A stretch of DNA of 64,000 nt, taken from NCBI RefSeq assembly GCF_003001815.1, contig NZ_PVMZ01000005.1, positions 1 to 64,000 on the forward strand, written 5' to 3'. Below the pieces are notes generated by a model. That model was given only the letters and a program-made list of their open reading frames with translations, did not search any database and had not been told where the DNA came from. This document shows positions 40,284 to 50,526 of the stretch, piece after piece; position 1 is the stretch's first letter, and every line of letters starts with the position of its first letter. Both the position numbers and the translations under genes were made by a program. The stretch comes from Actinoplanes italicus (GTDB lineage: Bacteria > Actinomycetota > Actinomycetes > Mycobacteriales > Micromonosporaceae).

Positions 40284-40473
40284 CCGCGTCGTCGTGGAGG
40301 CTCTCCGCCTCGGCGCGGAACGGCGCATCGGCATCGTGACCGGTGTCGACCACGAGGACGGTAGCCCGCCGTACCGGGTGCATTGGCTGAGCGACGGCCG
40401 TATCACCCTGTTCTACCCGGGTCCGGAGACACATGTCGAACCAGGACACGGAAAACCGGGAATCGCGACCTGA
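40264..40473 (+). CDS. DUF1918 domain protein
   Basis: 69 residues, a single DUF1918 domain: MKARIGDRVVVEALRLGAERRIGIVTGVDHEDGSPPYRVHWLSDGRITLFYPGPETHVEPG, with the family's KA.vGD.lvv start and ...fPGPD/E end. A small SH3-like beta barrel of unknown function, frequent in actinobacteria near stress genes. ATG 40264 lies inside the USP gene (20-base overlap), with GAGGAAGGACC before it; probably co-translated with the USP. Confidence 0.9.
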   Translation: MKARIGDRVVVEALRLGAERRIGIVTGVDHEDGSPPYRVHWLSDGRITLFYPGPETHVEPGHGKPGIAT

Positions 40474-40528
40474 GAGCCTGGCCGGGGCCGGGCCCCGTCT
40501 CGCCGCCCTTGCAGGCGGAATCACTGAT

Positions 40529-40542
40529 AGGCCCTTCGGCCC
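40529..40542 (+). promoter_or_regulatory. DosR-like box upstream of DoxX gene
   Basis: AGGCC-CTTC-GGCCC, one mismatch, 86 bp before the ATG at 40628. Confidence 0.4.
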
Positions 40543-40627
40543 GGTCGGCTCAGGCCCAGCGGCACAGGTGACCATGCGGACCGCAGCGAATAGTCAGCCA
40601 TGTAAATCAATCGGTAAGGAGGCAACC

Positions 40628-41212
40628 ATGACAGCCACCGGCCGTGAGACGGCCACCCCCCTGGACCAGGCTCCGGCCCCCGGCACCGCGCTCACCACGA
40701 CGGCCGCCCGCGCACTCGCCGTCCTACGGATCTCGCTCGGATTCGTCTTCCTCTGGGCGTTCCTCGACAAGACCTTCGGCTGGAACTACGCCACCCCGGC
40801 CGAGCGCGCCTGGATCGAGGGCGGTTCACCCACCAAGGGCTTCCTCTCCGGCGTCGACGCCGGACCCCTCTCCGGGTTCTTCAACGACATCGCCGGACAG
40901 GCCTGGGCCGACTGGCTGTTCATGCTCGGCCTGCTCGGCATCGGCGTGGCCCTGATCCTCGGCATCGGCATGCGCATCGCCGCCGGCGCCGCCACCCTCA
41001 TGATGGTCCTCATGTGGCTGGCCGAATGGCCGCCCGCCCAGACCGACAACGCCGGCGAGGCCACCCACTCCACGAACCCGTTCATGGACTACCACCTCGT
41101 CTACGCCCTCGGCACCATCGTCACAGCACTCACCTACGCCGGGCACACCTGGGGCCTCGGCCGCCGGTGGGCACACCTGCCGCTGGTCCAGCGCAACCCC
41201 TGGCTGATCTGA
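40628..41212 (+). CDS. DoxX-family membrane protein
   Basis: 194 residues, four membrane helices: ALAVLRISLGFVFLWAFLDKTFGWNY, WLFMLGLLGIGVALILGIGMRIAAGAATLMMVLMWLAEWP, and YHLVYALGTIVTALTYAGHTWGLG. The DoxX family includes the small subunit of a thiosulfate:quinone oxidoreductase and actinobacterial proteins linked to redox stress; the electron partner here is unknown. ATG 40628 with AAGGAGG 5 bp before it. A box lies upstream and a very strong hairpin terminates it, so it is a single-gene unit. Confidence 0.9.
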   Translation: MTATGRETATPLDQAPAPGTALTTTAARALAVLRISLGFVFLWAFLDKTFGWNYATPAERAWIEGGSPTKGFLSGVDAGPLSGFFNDIAGQAWADWLFMLGLLGIGVALILGIGMRIAAGAATLMMVLMWLAEWPPAQTDNAGEATHSTNPFMDYHLVYALGTIVTALTYAGHTWGLGRRWAHLPLVQRNPWLI

Positions 41213-41237
41213 CCGCCGGCACCACCTCCAACCCCTC

Positions 41238-41265
41238 CCGGACGGTCGCCACAGCGACCGTCCGG
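41238..41265 (+). terminator. Rho-independent terminator after DoxX gene
   Basis: Perfect 12-bp stem CCGGACGGTCGC-CACA-GCGACCGTCCGG followed by TTTCT, 25 bp after the stop. The clearest classical terminator in the window. Confidence 0.75.
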
Positions 41266-41355
41266 TTTCTGGTCCGGCCGATCCGCGTGAGGGGCGCCGC
41301 ACCGTCCATCGCGAGCCGGTCGCCTGGGCTGAGGCCGTCCGACGGGTGCCGCGAT

Positions 41356-41369
41356 GGGACCAACGGCCT
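41356..41369 (+). promoter_or_regulatory. DosR-like box upstream of cation ATPase gene
   Basis: GGGAC-CAAC-GGCCT, one mismatch, 139 bp before the chosen ATG (41508) and 88 bp before an alternative in-frame ATG at 41457. Confidence 0.45.
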
Positions 41370-41507
41370 GTCCGCTGTTCCCCCCGGCGCGCGACGCTTC
41401 GACCAGGCACCCCCGCATGGTCAACCGGGCGCCGACGCCATGACGACACGTCGGTCATGGTCATGACCGACCGGTACGGCCACCGCGAACGGCCGGAAGG
41501 GACGGCG

Positions 41508-44021
41508 ATGATGACAAACCCGATCACGTCGGCCGACACCGCCGCACGGGGTCTGTCCGCCGCTCAAGCAGCCCGGCGACTGGCCGAGAGCGGCCCGAAC
41601 GTCGTGACCGCTCCCCCGCGCCTCGGCATCGCCCGCCGGGTCGGCCGGCAGCTGGCCGACCCGCTGGTGGCCCTGCTGATGGCCGCCGGCCTGGTGACCG
41701 CGGCACTCGGTGACGTTCCGGACACCGTGATCATCCTGATGGTGGTCGTCGTCAACACGGTGATCGGCGTGGCGCAGGAGGTGCGCGCGGACGCCGCCAT
41801 CGCCGCGCTCGACCGGCTGGCCGCCCCGTCCGCCCGAGTCATCCGCGATGGCCGTGACCAGGTCGTACCGGCGGCTGAACTGGTCCACGGCGATCACGTC
41901 CGCCTGGAGGCCGGCGACGTGGTGCCGGCCGACCTGGAACTCACCGAGGCGCAGCGCGCGACGTTCGACGAGTCCGCACTGACCGGCGAGTCGGTGCCGG
42001 TGCTCCGCGGCAGGTCGGAGCCGGCCGGCGCCGGAACGGTGCTGGCCGCCGGGCGAGCCGCCGGAACCGTGGTGGCCACCGGACCGGCCAGCGCGCTCGG
42101 CCGGATCTCCGACCTGGTGTCGCGAACCCGGCCGGGCCCCACGCCGTTGCAGCGCCGGATCACCGCTCTCGGACGGGTCCTGGGAGTGACCGCCGTGGTG
42201 GTGTCGTCACTGGTGTTCGCGGCCGGCGTGCTGGCCGGGCAGCCGGTGGTGCGGATGGCGATCACCGCGGTGAGTCTCGTCGTCGCCGCCGTCCCGGAGA
42301 GCCTGCCGGCCGTCGTCACGCTCGCGCTGGCACTCGGTGCCCGCCGGATGGCCCGGACCAGGGCGATTCCCCGGCGGCTGCACGCCGTGGAGACCCTCGG
42401 ATCGGTCACCGTGATCGCCGCCGACAAGACCGGCACGCTCACGGAGAACCGGATGACCGTGCAGTACGCGATCACCGCGGACGGATCTCGGCACGCGATC
42501 TCCGGAACCGGCTACGACCCGACGGGAGACGTCGACGGTCGCGGCGGTGAGCCGTTGCGGACACTGGCACGGGCCGGTGCGCTCTGCAACGACGCCGCAC
42601 TGCTGCCGCCGGACGCCGGCCACCCGGACTGGGCCGCGGCCGGCGACCCGATGGAGGCCGCACTTCTGGCCTTCGCCGGGCGCTGTGGCCTGGACGTCGA
42701 CGCCGAACGCGCTGCGGCGGTCCGCGTCGCGGAACACCCGTTCGACCAGGACAGCCGCCGGATGGTCACCGTTCACCGGCTGCCGTCCGGCGGCTACCTG
42801 GTCGCCTGCAAGGGCGCCCCCGAAGCGGTGCTCGACCCCCGCACCGATGCCGGCCTGCTCGACGCCGCGGCCGAGCTGGCCGCCGACGGGCTGCGGGTGC
42901 TCGCGGTGGCGACCGCCGCCTGCGGGCAACGGCCCGACCCGGCAGCGCCGCCGCCGCTGACCGTGGCGGGAATCGTCGGCATCGGCGACCCGCTGCGCGC
43001 GACCGCGCGGGACACCGCCGAGGCGTTCACGCGTTCCGGCGTACGGCTGGTCCTGATCACGGGCGACCACCCGCACACCGCGTCCGCGATCGGACGCCGT
43101 CTGGGCATCCTCGGACCGGGCGACGTCGTCGCCCACGGCGACCAGGACGATCTCCGGGGTACGGACGTGGCACACGCCAGAGTGTTCGCACGTACCCAGC
43201 CGGAGCAGAAACTCGACATCATCAGCGCGTTGCAGCAGCGTGGCGAGGTGGTGGCGATGACCGGTGACGGGGTCAACGACGCACCGGCCCTGCGCCGCGC
43301 CGACATCGGTGTCGCGATGGGTGGCGGCACCGAGGTGGCCCGGCAGGCCGCCGATCTGGTTCTGTTCGACGACAACCTGGGCACCGTCGCGGACGCCATC
43401 GGTGAGGGCCGCCGCATCTACGACAACATCCGCCGATTCCTGCGCTACGGGCTGTCCGGAGGTGCCGCGGAACTGCTGGTGATGCTCGCCGGCCCGCTGC
43501 TGGGCATGCCGCTGGCACTGTTGCCCGCCCAGTTGTTGTGGATCAATCTGCTCACCCACGGCGTGCCGGGCGTCGCGCTCGGCGCCGAACCGGCCGAGGC
43601 CGACGTGATGCACCGGCCGCCGCGTTCTCCGCAGGAGTCCGTACTCGGCGCGGGCCTGCTGCGCGGTGTGCTGACCGGGGCCGGGCTGCTGGCGGCGGTG
43701 ACAATGGCCGCCGGTGTGGTGGCGCAGCAGACCGGCCGGCCCTGGCAGTCGGTGATGTTCCTCGTTCTCGGGATCGCCCAGCTGGGAGTCGCTCTGGCGG
43801 TGCGGGCGAAGGCCGCGCCGGGAGCGGAACGGAACGTGCTGCTGCCGATTTCGGTGGGCGTCTGCCTGCTGCTACAGCTCGCCGGGGTGCTGACCGAGCC
43901 GCTGCGCCTGTTGCTGGGAACCGAACCCCTGGACGCGTCGACGATCGCGGCCTGCTGTGCCGTCGCGGCGCTGCCCGGGGTCGCGTTGCGTCTGTGGAAC
44001 CGAAAGGCGTCCGGCGTGTAG
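41508..44021 (+). CDS. cation-transporting P-type ATPase (P2-type, CtpF-like)
   Basis: 837 residues. Actuator motif [13 protein letters not shown], phosphorylation motif DKTGTLTEN with Asp306, ATP-binding KGAPE, hinge motif [21 protein letters not shown], and about ten TM helices, with [15 protein letters not shown] in M4 (PEGL-like; PESL here), as in Ca2+/Mn2+-type P2 pumps. Mycobacterial CtpF is a DosR-regulon member of this class. ATG 41508 follows GGAAGGGACGGCG; ATG 41457 or 41463 are in frame and would add about 15 residues. Ion not determinable by sequence alone. A box lies upstream. Confidence 0.93.
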   Translation: MMTNPITSADTAARGLSAAQAARRLAESGPNVVTAPPRLGIARRVGRQLADPLVALLMAAGLVTAALGDVPDTVIILMVVVVNTVIGVAQEVRADAAIAALDRLAAPSARVIRDGRDQVVPAAELVHGDHVRLEAGDVVPADLELTEAQRATFDESALTGESVPVLRGRSEPAGAGTVLAAGRAAGTVVATGPASALGRISDLVSRTRPGPTPLQRRITALGRVLGVTAVVVSSLVFAAGVLAGQPVVRMAITAVSLVVAAVPESLPAVVTLALALGARRMARTRAIPRRLHAVETLGSVTVIAADKTGTLTENRMTVQYAITADGSRHAISGTGYDPTGDVDGRGGEPLRTLARAGALCNDAALLPPDAGHPDWAAAGDPMEAALLAFAGRCGLDVDAERAAAVRVAEHPFDQDSRRMVTVHRLPSGGYLVACKGAPEAVLDPRTDAGLLDAAAELAADGLRVLAVATAACGQRPDPAAPPPLTVAGIVGIGDPLRATARDTAEAFTRSGVRLVLITGDHPHTASAIGRRLGILGPGDVVAHGDQDDLRGTDVAHARVFARTQPEQKLDIISALQQRGEVVAMTGDGVNDAPALRRADIGVAMGGGTEVARQAADLVLFDDNLGTVADAIGEGRRIYDNIRRFLRYGLSGGAAELLVMLAGPLLGMPLALLPAQLLWINLLTHGVPGVALGAEPAEADVMHRPPRSPQESVLGAGLLRGVLTGAGLLAAVTMAAGVVAQQTGRPWQSVMFLVLGIAQLGVALAVRAKAAPGAERNVLLPISVGVCLLLQLAGVLTEPLRLLLGTEPLDASTIAACCAVAALPGVALRLWNRKASGV

Positions 44022-44124
44022 TGACGCGGACGGCCGGCAACCGAGGTCCCGCCGGGGCCACCGGCACGCCTGGACGGGTCCTGCGTCACTACCGCTCGCC
44101 GCGGCGGCGGATGACGCTGGAGGT

Positions 44125-45030
44125 ATGGCGGCCATCGAAGTCGGTGAGCTTTCACGGGCGTACGGCCCGGTCCGTGCTGTCGATCGGATGAGTTTCTCGG
44201 TCCGCGACGGCGAGATCTTCGCGCTGCTGGGACCCAACGGTGCCGGCAAGACCACCACGGTCGAGATCCTGGAGGGCTATCGGACCCGGGACAGCGGCAC
44301 CGTGCGGGTACTGGGTGTCGATCCGGCGCTCGGCGGCTCGGCATATCGCGCACGGATCGGTGTGGTGCTGCAGTCGGCCGGGTTCGAGGAGGAGTTCACG
44401 GTCCGCGAACTGGTCCGGATGCAGACCCGCCTGTATCCGAGGGGCCACCACCCCGACGAACTGATCGATCTGGTCGGTCTCGCCGACAAGCGAGCGACCC
44501 GTGTCAAGAGGCTCTCCGGCGGGCAACGGCGGCGGCTGGACCTGGCGCTGGGTCTGGCCGGAGCGCCCGACCTGCTCTTTCTCGACGAGCCGACCACCGG
44601 TTTCGACCCCGCCGCCCGCCATCACGCCTGGGATCTGATCAGCGGGCTGCGGGACCGGGGTACAACGATCCTGCTGACCAGCCACTACCTCGAGGAGGCG
44701 CAGCAGCTCGCCGACCGGGTCGCCGTCATGCGCGACGGGCGGCTGGTCGCCGTCGGCACGCCCGACGAGCTGCGCGCCGGTTGTGACCTGCCGACGGTCA
44801 TCGGTTTCGAACTGCCGGACGGGCTGACCGCCGCTGATCTGCCGTTGCTGAGCGCGGCGCCCTCGATGGCACGGCAGCAGGTGCGGGTGCCGTCGCGGGC
44901 GCCGGTCGAGGACTCGTGGCGGCTCACCGGGTGGGCCGGCGGCCACGGCGTCCACCTGCACGACTTCACCGTCGCCCCACCGACCCTGGAGGACGCGTAC
45001 CTGGCGTTGACCCGGGACGGCTCACGATGA
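44125..45030 (+). CDS. ABC transporter ATP-binding protein (drug/antibiotic exporter type)
   Basis: 301 residues. Walker A LLGPNGAGKTTT (35-46), Q-loop VVLQSAGFEEEF, signature LSGGQRRRLDLALGLAG, Walker B LLFLDEPTTGFDP and H-loop LLTSHYLEEAQQLADR. The C-terminal extension (residues 215-301) is typical of DrrA-like exporters. The ATG at 44125 has GGAGGT immediately before it, an unusually short spacing. The stop overlaps the ATG of the permease gene (ATGA). It follows the ATPase gene by 103 bp and shows no DosR-like box of its own. Confidence 0.93.
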   Translation: MAAIEVGELSRAYGPVRAVDRMSFSVRDGEIFALLGPNGAGKTTTVEILEGYRTRDSGTVRVLGVDPALGGSAYRARIGVVLQSAGFEEEFTVRELVRMQTRLYPRGHHPDELIDLVGLADKRATRVKRLSGGQRRRLDLALGLAGAPDLLFLDEPTTGFDPAARHHAWDLISGLRDRGTTILLTSHYLEEAQQLADRVAVMRDGRLVAVGTPDELRAGCDLPTVIGFELPDGLTAADLPLLSAAPSMARQQVRVPSRAPVEDSWRLTGWAGGHGVHLHDFTVAPPTLEDAYLALTRDGSR

Positions 45031-46628
45031 GCGGCCGGAGGGCGGCGCTCGCGCTGCGGGTGCTGACCGGGCACGCCGTACACGCCTTCTTCCGCAACCC
45101 GATGGCAGCGTTCTTCACGCTGGCCTTCCCGCTGGTCTTCCTGATCATCGTGGCGTCGATCGTCGGTGATCAGGACGCCGGCGGTGTTCCCATCGCCCAG
45201 TACCTGGTCGCGCCGTTCGCGGTGTTCGGGGTGGCGCAGGCGTCGTTCGTCCTGATCGCCGTGGACACCGCGTCGCTGCGCGACACCGGAGTGCTGCTAC
45301 GGCTGCGGGCGGCACCGGTGCCCGCCTGGACGGTGCTCGGATCCCGGATCGGCGCATCGCTGGCCGTGTCGGGGCTCGCGGTCGCGCTGCTGGCCACGGT
45401 GGGCGTACTCGGCTACGACGTACAGATCATCTGGCGCAAGGTTCCGGCCCTGCTGGCGACGCTGCTGCTCGGCATCGCCTGCTGCGCCGCACTCGGCCTG
45501 GCCCTGGCCGCGGCGACCCGCACGGTCCTGGCCGCCCAGACCCTGGCACAGGGGTTGCTGATCAGCCTGGCTTTCATCTCCGACGTGTTCATCGTCGGCG
45601 CCGAACTGCCCCGCTGGCTGGACGTCCTCGGATCGCTGCTGCCGTTGAAGCACTTCGCCCTGGCGATGGCCGGGACGTTCGAACCCACGGGCGGGTCCGG
45701 GTTCGCCGCCGGGCACCTCGTGGTTCTCCTGGCGTGGACCGTCGCCGGGATGCTGGTGGCCCGCGCCCGTTTCTCCTGGCAGCCGGCCGGGACAACCGCC
45801 GTGCCCCGCCCGCCCCCGGCACCGGCCGCACCGCGGCCGGTGGGCCTGTCGCCGCCTTCGGTACGCCGTGGCGCGGAAGGTTCCCCGCTGGCCGGGCAGA
45901 TCAGCTATGCCCTGCTCGGGCTGCGCCGCGATCCGTTGTCGGTCTTCTTCTCGATCGTCTTCCCCACGCTGCTGCTGGTGCTGTTCCCCACCGTGTTCGG
46001 CGACGGCCGGGTGCACGGGATGGAAATGGCTCAATACCTTTCGGCCGGCATGATCGCCTACACCGCGGCACTCACCGCATTCGTCGACATGCCGGAGTCC
46101 GTGGTCGGCGCCCGCGCCGCCGGGGTGCTCAAACGGCTGCGGGGCACCCCGTTGCCGTTGCGGTGGTACTTCACCGGCCGGGTGACGGCGGCCCTGATCG
46201 TCGCTCTGCTCGCGGCCGGTCTGCTGATCCTCGTCGGTGGTGTTCTTCTGGACGTACGTTTCGCGACCACGCGCATCCCGGCCTTGCTGCTGGCCGTCGT
46301 GACCGGCTCGCTGTGTTTCGGCGCGCTCGGCCTGGCGACCGTGGCCCTCATGCCGGCGGCCCGCTCGGTTCTGGCCGTCACTCTCGGAACGTTGCTGCCG
46401 CTCTGCTTCGTCTCGGAGATCTTCGTCGTCGGCGACCGGCCACTGCCCGGCTGGCTGACCACCGTCGCCGACGTGTTCCCGCTGCGTCATCTGCTGCGCG
46501 CGGTGCTGACCGCGACCGATCCCTCGGTCACCGGCACCGGGATCGCAGCCGGGCAGCTCGTCGTCCTGCTCGCGTGGACCGTGCCGGCCCTGGCGGTGCT
46601 GTGGCTCCGCCGGGCGGCGCTGACCTGA
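45027..46628 (+). CDS. ABC-2 type permease, two permease units fused
   Basis: 533 residues. Two ABC-2 permease units in one chain: residues about 1-240 (HAFFRNPMAAFFTLAFPLVFLIIVASI ... LPLKHFALAMAGTF) and about 285-533 (ALLGLRRDPLSVFFSIVFPTLLLVLFPTVF ... FPLRHLLRAVLTATD), joined by a Pro-rich linker (TTAVPRPPPAPAAPRPVGLSP). Each half has about six TM helices, so one chain plus two ATPase subunits would make a full exporter; normally two permease chains are needed. Coupled to the ATPase by a 4-base overlap. Substrate unknown. Confidence 0.9.
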   Translation: MSGRRAALALRVLTGHAVHAFFRNPMAAFFTLAFPLVFLIIVASIVGDQDAGGVPIAQYLVAPFAVFGVAQASFVLIAVDTASLRDTGVLLRLRAAPVPAWTVLGSRIGASLAVSGLAVALLATVGVLGYDVQIIWRKVPALLATLLLGIACCAALGLALAAATRTVLAAQTLAQGLLISLAFISDVFIVGAELPRWLDVLGSLLPLKHFALAMAGTFEPTGGSGFAAGHLVVLLAWTVAGMLVARARFSWQPAGTTAVPRPPPAPAAPRPVGLSPPSVRRGAEGSPLAGQISYALLGLRRDPLSVFFSIVFPTLLLVLFPTVFGDGRVHGMEMAQYLSAGMIAYTAALTAFVDMPESVVGARAAGVLKRLRGTPLPLRWYFTGRVTAALIVALLAAGLLILVGGVLLDVRFATTRIPALLLAVVTGSLCFGALGLATVALMPAARSVLAVTLGTLLPLCFVSEIFVVGDRPLPGWLTTVADVFPLRHLLRAVLTATDPSVTGTGIAAGQLVVLLAWTVPALAVLWLRRAALT

Positions 46629-46646
46629 CCGGAAGGACCCCGCACG

Positions 46647-46660
46647 GGCCCTTACGACCC
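46647..46660 (+). promoter_or_regulatory. DosR-like box upstream of small membrane protein gene
   Basis: GGCCC-TTAC-GACCC followed by TGCC, one mismatch, 51 bp before the ATG at 46712. Confidence 0.4.
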
Positions 46661-46711
46661 TGCCGTGCCCGTGCATCCGCAAGCACAGTGGAAAGTGACG
46701 GGAAGGTGGTC

Positions 46712-46879
46712 ATGATGACCGTCATCTGGCTGATCGTCTGGTTGATCCAGGGCACACCCTCGGTCCTGTCCTGGGGACCGTGGAACGGCTGGGGCGTCGC
46801 TCTCTTCGTCTGCCTCGCCATCGACCTGATCGGTGCTCTCGGCCGGGGTTCAGGTTCCCGTGCGTTGCGCCGGAACTGA
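46712..46879 (+). CDS. 55-residue membrane protein, unknown function
   Basis: Two short hydrophobic stretches (MMTVIWLIVWLIQGTPSVLSW and GWGVALFVCLAIDLIGALG) with a basic tail (RGSGSRALRRN). Two adjacent ATGs at 46712 and 46715, with GGAAGG 6 bp before the first. Not recognised. A box with TGCC upstream and a sensible ribosome site support it as a real gene. Confidence 0.6.
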   Translation: MMTVIWLIVWLIQGTPSVLSWGPWNGWGVALFVCLAIDLIGALGRGSGSRALRRN

Positions 46880-46989
46880 CCGTTGCATCAGCTTCCCGGC
46901 GGTCGCCACCGCACAACCCGCCGAGATCGCCGGCCGGCGTCACCGCGTACCCCACGCGGCGTACGGCTTCACCGAAGGAGGTCCGTACC

Positions 46990-47117
46990 GTGAACAAGAA
47001 GACGGTGTCCGCGGACGCAGCCGCGTCGCGGGCCTGTTCGGGTCGGTCGTCTCCGCGGTCACCGCTCGCGCCCGCTGCCCGGTCGTGGTCGTCCACGACC
47101 CGGTCGATGAGCTGTGA
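46990..47117 (+). pseudogene. universal stress protein remnant
   Basis: It begins at the same leader as the USP at 16936 (GGAGGTCCGTACCGTG, 46977-46992) and the first codons read VNKKTVSADAAASR. The frame then changes and the sequence becomes RVAGLFGSVVSAVTARARCPVVVVHDPVDEL, the end of Usp domain 1 (compare VVAGLFGSVVSAVAAHAHCPVVVVRG). About 100 residues of domain 1 and all of domain 2 are missing. A deletion joined the start to the middle of the gene, out of frame. A strong hairpin follows. Confidence 0.85.
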
Positions 47118-47121
47118 CGGA

Positions 47122-47161
47122 AACAGCAGGGGGCGCCGGGTGTCCGGCGCCCCCTGCTGTT
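47122..47161. terminator. very strong bidirectional hairpin terminator
   Basis: Perfect 18-bp stem starting AACAGCAGGGGGCGCCGG with a GTGT loop and its full complement, between the USP remnant and the convergent CBS-BON gene. Confidence 0.75.
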
Positions 47162-47165
47162 GCGT

Positions 47166-47789
47166 TCACGCGACAACCTCGGTCTCCGGTTCCAGGAGCA
47201 CGGTGGCCACACCGGGGACGGTCCGGGCGAGCACGGTGACGACCGCCTGCTGCTGCTTGTTGGCGATTCGCCCGTGCACGGTGGCGACTCCGGAGACCAC
47301 GTCGGCGGTCCACAGCCCGGGCCGGCCGGCGTAGTCGTCGAGGCGTAACTGCACATCGGCGGCGAGCGTACGGTCATCGCGGACCATCGCTTTGAGGATG
47401 TCACGGCGGCTGATGATGCCCACCAGCCGGCCGTCGTCGAGTACCGGCAGGCTGCGCACGTCGTGGTCGAGCATCAGCTGGGCCACGTCGGCGACGTCGG
47501 TGCGCGGTGCGGTGGTGATCGGGTACTCCGACATCACCTCCACCACCACGCCCGGCCGGCGCGCCGGCGGTACGGCGTCAGGATGGCGGCGCGGATCGCC
47601 GTGCGGCTCGGCCGGCACCCGGTGCCACAGCAGGTCGCTGTCGCTGACCATGCCGATCAGCCGGCCGTCGGCGTCCAGGACCGGCAGGGCGGTGACCGCG
47701 TGGGTGGTCATCAGTTCCGCCGCGCTCTCCACGGGCGCGTCATGGGCGATCACCTGGACGGGACTGGTCATGAGGTCGCGGACTCGCAT
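47166..47789 (-). CDS. CBS pair plus BON domain protein
   Basis: 207 residues. Two CBS motifs ([54 protein letters not shown] and [55 protein letters not shown]), then a BON domain ([55 protein letters not shown]). CBS pairs sense adenine nucleotides; BON domains contact membranes or partner proteins. Its start lies inside the end of the upstream P-type ATPase gene (22-base overlap), so the two are co-expressed, and it may gate or stabilise that pump. Close relative at 52066-52752. Confidence 0.9.
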   Translation of the reverse strand: MRVRDLMTSPVQVIAHDAPVESAAELMTTHAVTALPVLDADGRLIGMVSDSDLLWHRVPAEPHGDPRRHPDAVPPARRPGVVVEVMSEYPITTAPRTDVADVAQLMLDHDVRSLPVLDDGRLVGIISRRDILKAMVRDDRTLAADVQLRLDDYAGRPGLWTADVVSGVATVHGRIANKQQQAVVTVLARTVPGVATVLLEPETEVVA

Positions 47790-50490
47790 GATGGTTCCTC
47801 CTTCGTGACATCGGCTCCGCGGCGGCGTGCCCGGGCGCGGAAGATCTCGTCGGCACCCCACACCAGCAGCGGGAAGGGCGTCAGGAACAGCAGTTCGGCG
47901 ACACCGAGAGCAGCGGTGCCGAAGACCGCCTGCAACGGCGGCAGATAGATGACAGCGGCGGTGAAGGCCAGCTCGAAGGCGATTCCGCCGAGCAGCAGCG
48001 GGTTGCTGAACACCCCGATCGAACGCAGTGACGCATGATCGGTGCGGGCGGCGAACGCGGTGCCGATCTGGCACGCGACGATGCCGGCGAACGTCATCGT
48101 GGTGGCTTGCGCGTACACCGGATCCGGCATGTCGATGCCGGGCTGCCAGCCGGCCCGCCACAGGACCCAGAGAAACCCGGCCGTCACCAGCACAGCGGAG
48201 GCGACGCCCAGCACACCCCAGGCCCGCAGCAGCAGACGTGCGTCGATGACCCCGGCCTTCGGCGACCGCAGCGGCCGGTCCATCAGCCCGGGCTCGGCAC
48301 GCTCGCGGCCCAGTGCCAGCGCGGGCAGGGTCTCGGTGCCGAGGTCGATGGCAAGGATCTGCAGGACGGTCAGCGGCAGCGGGACAGCCCCGCCGGACAA
48401 GGCGAAGATCAGGAAGGGCACGACCTCGGGTACGGCGTGCGCGAAGATGTACAGCACGAACTTGCGAACGTTGTCGTAGACGCGCCGCCCGGCCTCGACG
48501 GCCCGCACGATCGTGGCGAAGTTGTCGTCGGTGAGCACCATCGTCGCGGCTTCCCGGGCAACGTCGGTGCCGGAGCGGCCCATGGCGATGCCGATGTCGG
48601 CGCGGCGCAGGGCCGGGGCGTCGTTGACGCCGTCGCCGGTCATCGCCACGATGTGGCCCTCGGAGCGCAGCGCCTCGCAGATGCGCAGCTTGCCCTCGGG
48701 TGACGAGCGGGCGAAGACGATCTCCTGGCCGCCGGCGAGCAGCCGGTCCAGGTCGGCGTCGCCCATCTGCTCCAGCTCGGCGCCGGTGACCACCCGCTGG
48801 CGGCCGTCACCGATGCCCACCTGTGCTGCGATCTCAGCGGCGGTGGGCCCGTAGTCTCCGGTGATCACATGCACCCGGATGCCGGCCCGGTGAGCCGCGG
48901 AGACCGCGGCGGGTACCGCCTCACGAGGTGGGTCGACCATGGCCACCAGCCCGAGCAGCGTCAGTTCCCTCTCGGCGGCTTCGCGGCCGGCGGCGAGCAG
49001 GTCCGGCTCGGCGATGCGCTGGGCGACCGCTAGGACCCGCAGGCCGGTGGCGGCCCAGGCGTCGACCGCGGCACCCACCTCGTGGCGTACCGAGCCGGTC
49101 AGTGTGGAGAATCGGCCGGAGCCGTCGAGATACCTGGTACACAGCGGCAACACCGACTCGGGGGCTCCCTTGACGTGCAGGCGACCGCCGGTGACGGTGG
49201 ACATGCGCTTGCTGCGCGGGTCGAAGGCGTACAGGACGCTCCGTGCGGAGTCACGGGAGTTCCCGCTCACCGGCACACCCAGCCCCGCGGCCAGGCGGAG
49301 CAGAGCCAGCTCGGTCGGGTCTCCGCCGGCGGCCGGCGCCCCGTCGCCCGGGAGGTGCGCCGTGGTGCAGGTGGCCGCCGCAACGGCGAGCTCACGGCAC
49401 AGCCGATCCCCGCCCGCGGTGGCCGGCTCCCGCTGTCGGCCGGCCACCCACAGATGGGTGACGCGCATACGGTTCTCGGTGAGTGTCCCGGTCTTGTCGG
49501 TGCAGATGACGGTGGTTGAACCGAGCGTCTCCACCGCCGACAGGCGTTTCACCACCGCGCCGGACCGGGCGAGCCCCGGACACCCGCGGCGAGGGCAAGG
49601 GTGATCGTCGGCAGCAGTCCTTCGGGCACGTTGGCGACTATCAGGCCGATCGAGAAGGTGATCGCGGCCGCCCATCCGAGCCCGGCGAGCACACCGATCG
49701 GCAGGAAGGCCACACCGGCGGTGACCGCGACGGCCGCGATGATCCAGGTCGCCCGGCGCACCTGCCTCTCCAGAGGGCTCGGCTCGGTCTGCCCGCGCTG
49801 GGACAACGCGGCGATCCGTCCGATCTCGGTGCGCATCCCGGTGTGGGTCACCACGGCCCGGGCCTGCCCTGCCGTGCACGAGGTGCCGCTGAACACCAGC
49901 TCCCGGGCCTCCAGCAGGGGGCCGGGCACGTGTTCGGTGTCCGCGGCCCGGATCGCGGGCAGCGACTCACCGTTGAGGGTGGACAGGTCCACGGCCACCG
50001 ACCCGTCGATCAGCCGTGCGTCGGCGCAGATCCGGTCGCCCTCGGCGATCTCGATGACATCGCCCGGAACCAGTTCCCGGCCCGGAGCCTCGACCAGTGC
50101 ACCGTCACGCATGACCCGCGCGGTCAGGGGCAGGTAGGCGGCCAGGGCCTCGACGGCGCGTTCCGCTTGCCGCTCCTGGACGAACGCGAATCCGGCGTTG
50201 AGCAGGATGACCGCCACCACTGCCGCGGCCAGCGCCGGGGAGTGGCCGGCCCAGGCGAGTGCGGCGGCCACCATCAGCAGGACGGCCAATGGCTGGGTGA
50301 ACTGGGCCACCAGTTGCCTGAGCCAGTCACGGGTCTGGTGGCGGAACAACTCGTTGGGGCCGTACACGGTCAGCCGGCGGGCCGCCTCCCGGGAACGCAG
50401 GCCGCGGGGAGTGGAGCGCAGATGCCTGAACAGTTCGGTCGGCGGCTGGCGTTCGTCGACCTCGGCCGGGGCCGTAATCGTCTGTGCCAT
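47768..50490 (-). pseudogene. cation-transporting P-type ATPase, split by a frameshift
   Basis: Two overlapping frames together give one complete P2-type pump of about 900 residues. The first (start 50490) carries [13 protein letters not shown], actuator-side [13 protein letters not shown] and M4 [20 protein letters not shown], then runs into a stop near 49549. The second resumes at [34 protein letters not shown] and continues through [27 protein letters not shown] and the last membrane helices to 47768. The break lies at about 49575-49582, where one base seems missing in CGGGGCTCGCC. Everything else is well conserved, so this is a very recent mutation, a programmed shift, or a sequencing error. 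It overlaps the downstream CBS-BON gene. Confidence 0.8.
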
Positions 50491-50526
50491 ACCTTCGAGC
50501 ATCTGCTCGCCGCCGGGTCAGAGGCA

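Noticed and set aside
42207..43613. 468-codon minus frame opposite the first P-type ATPase
   Set aside because: Shadow with repetitive Gly/Arg/Asp sequence; the plus strand has DKTGT and TGDGVNDAP in place.
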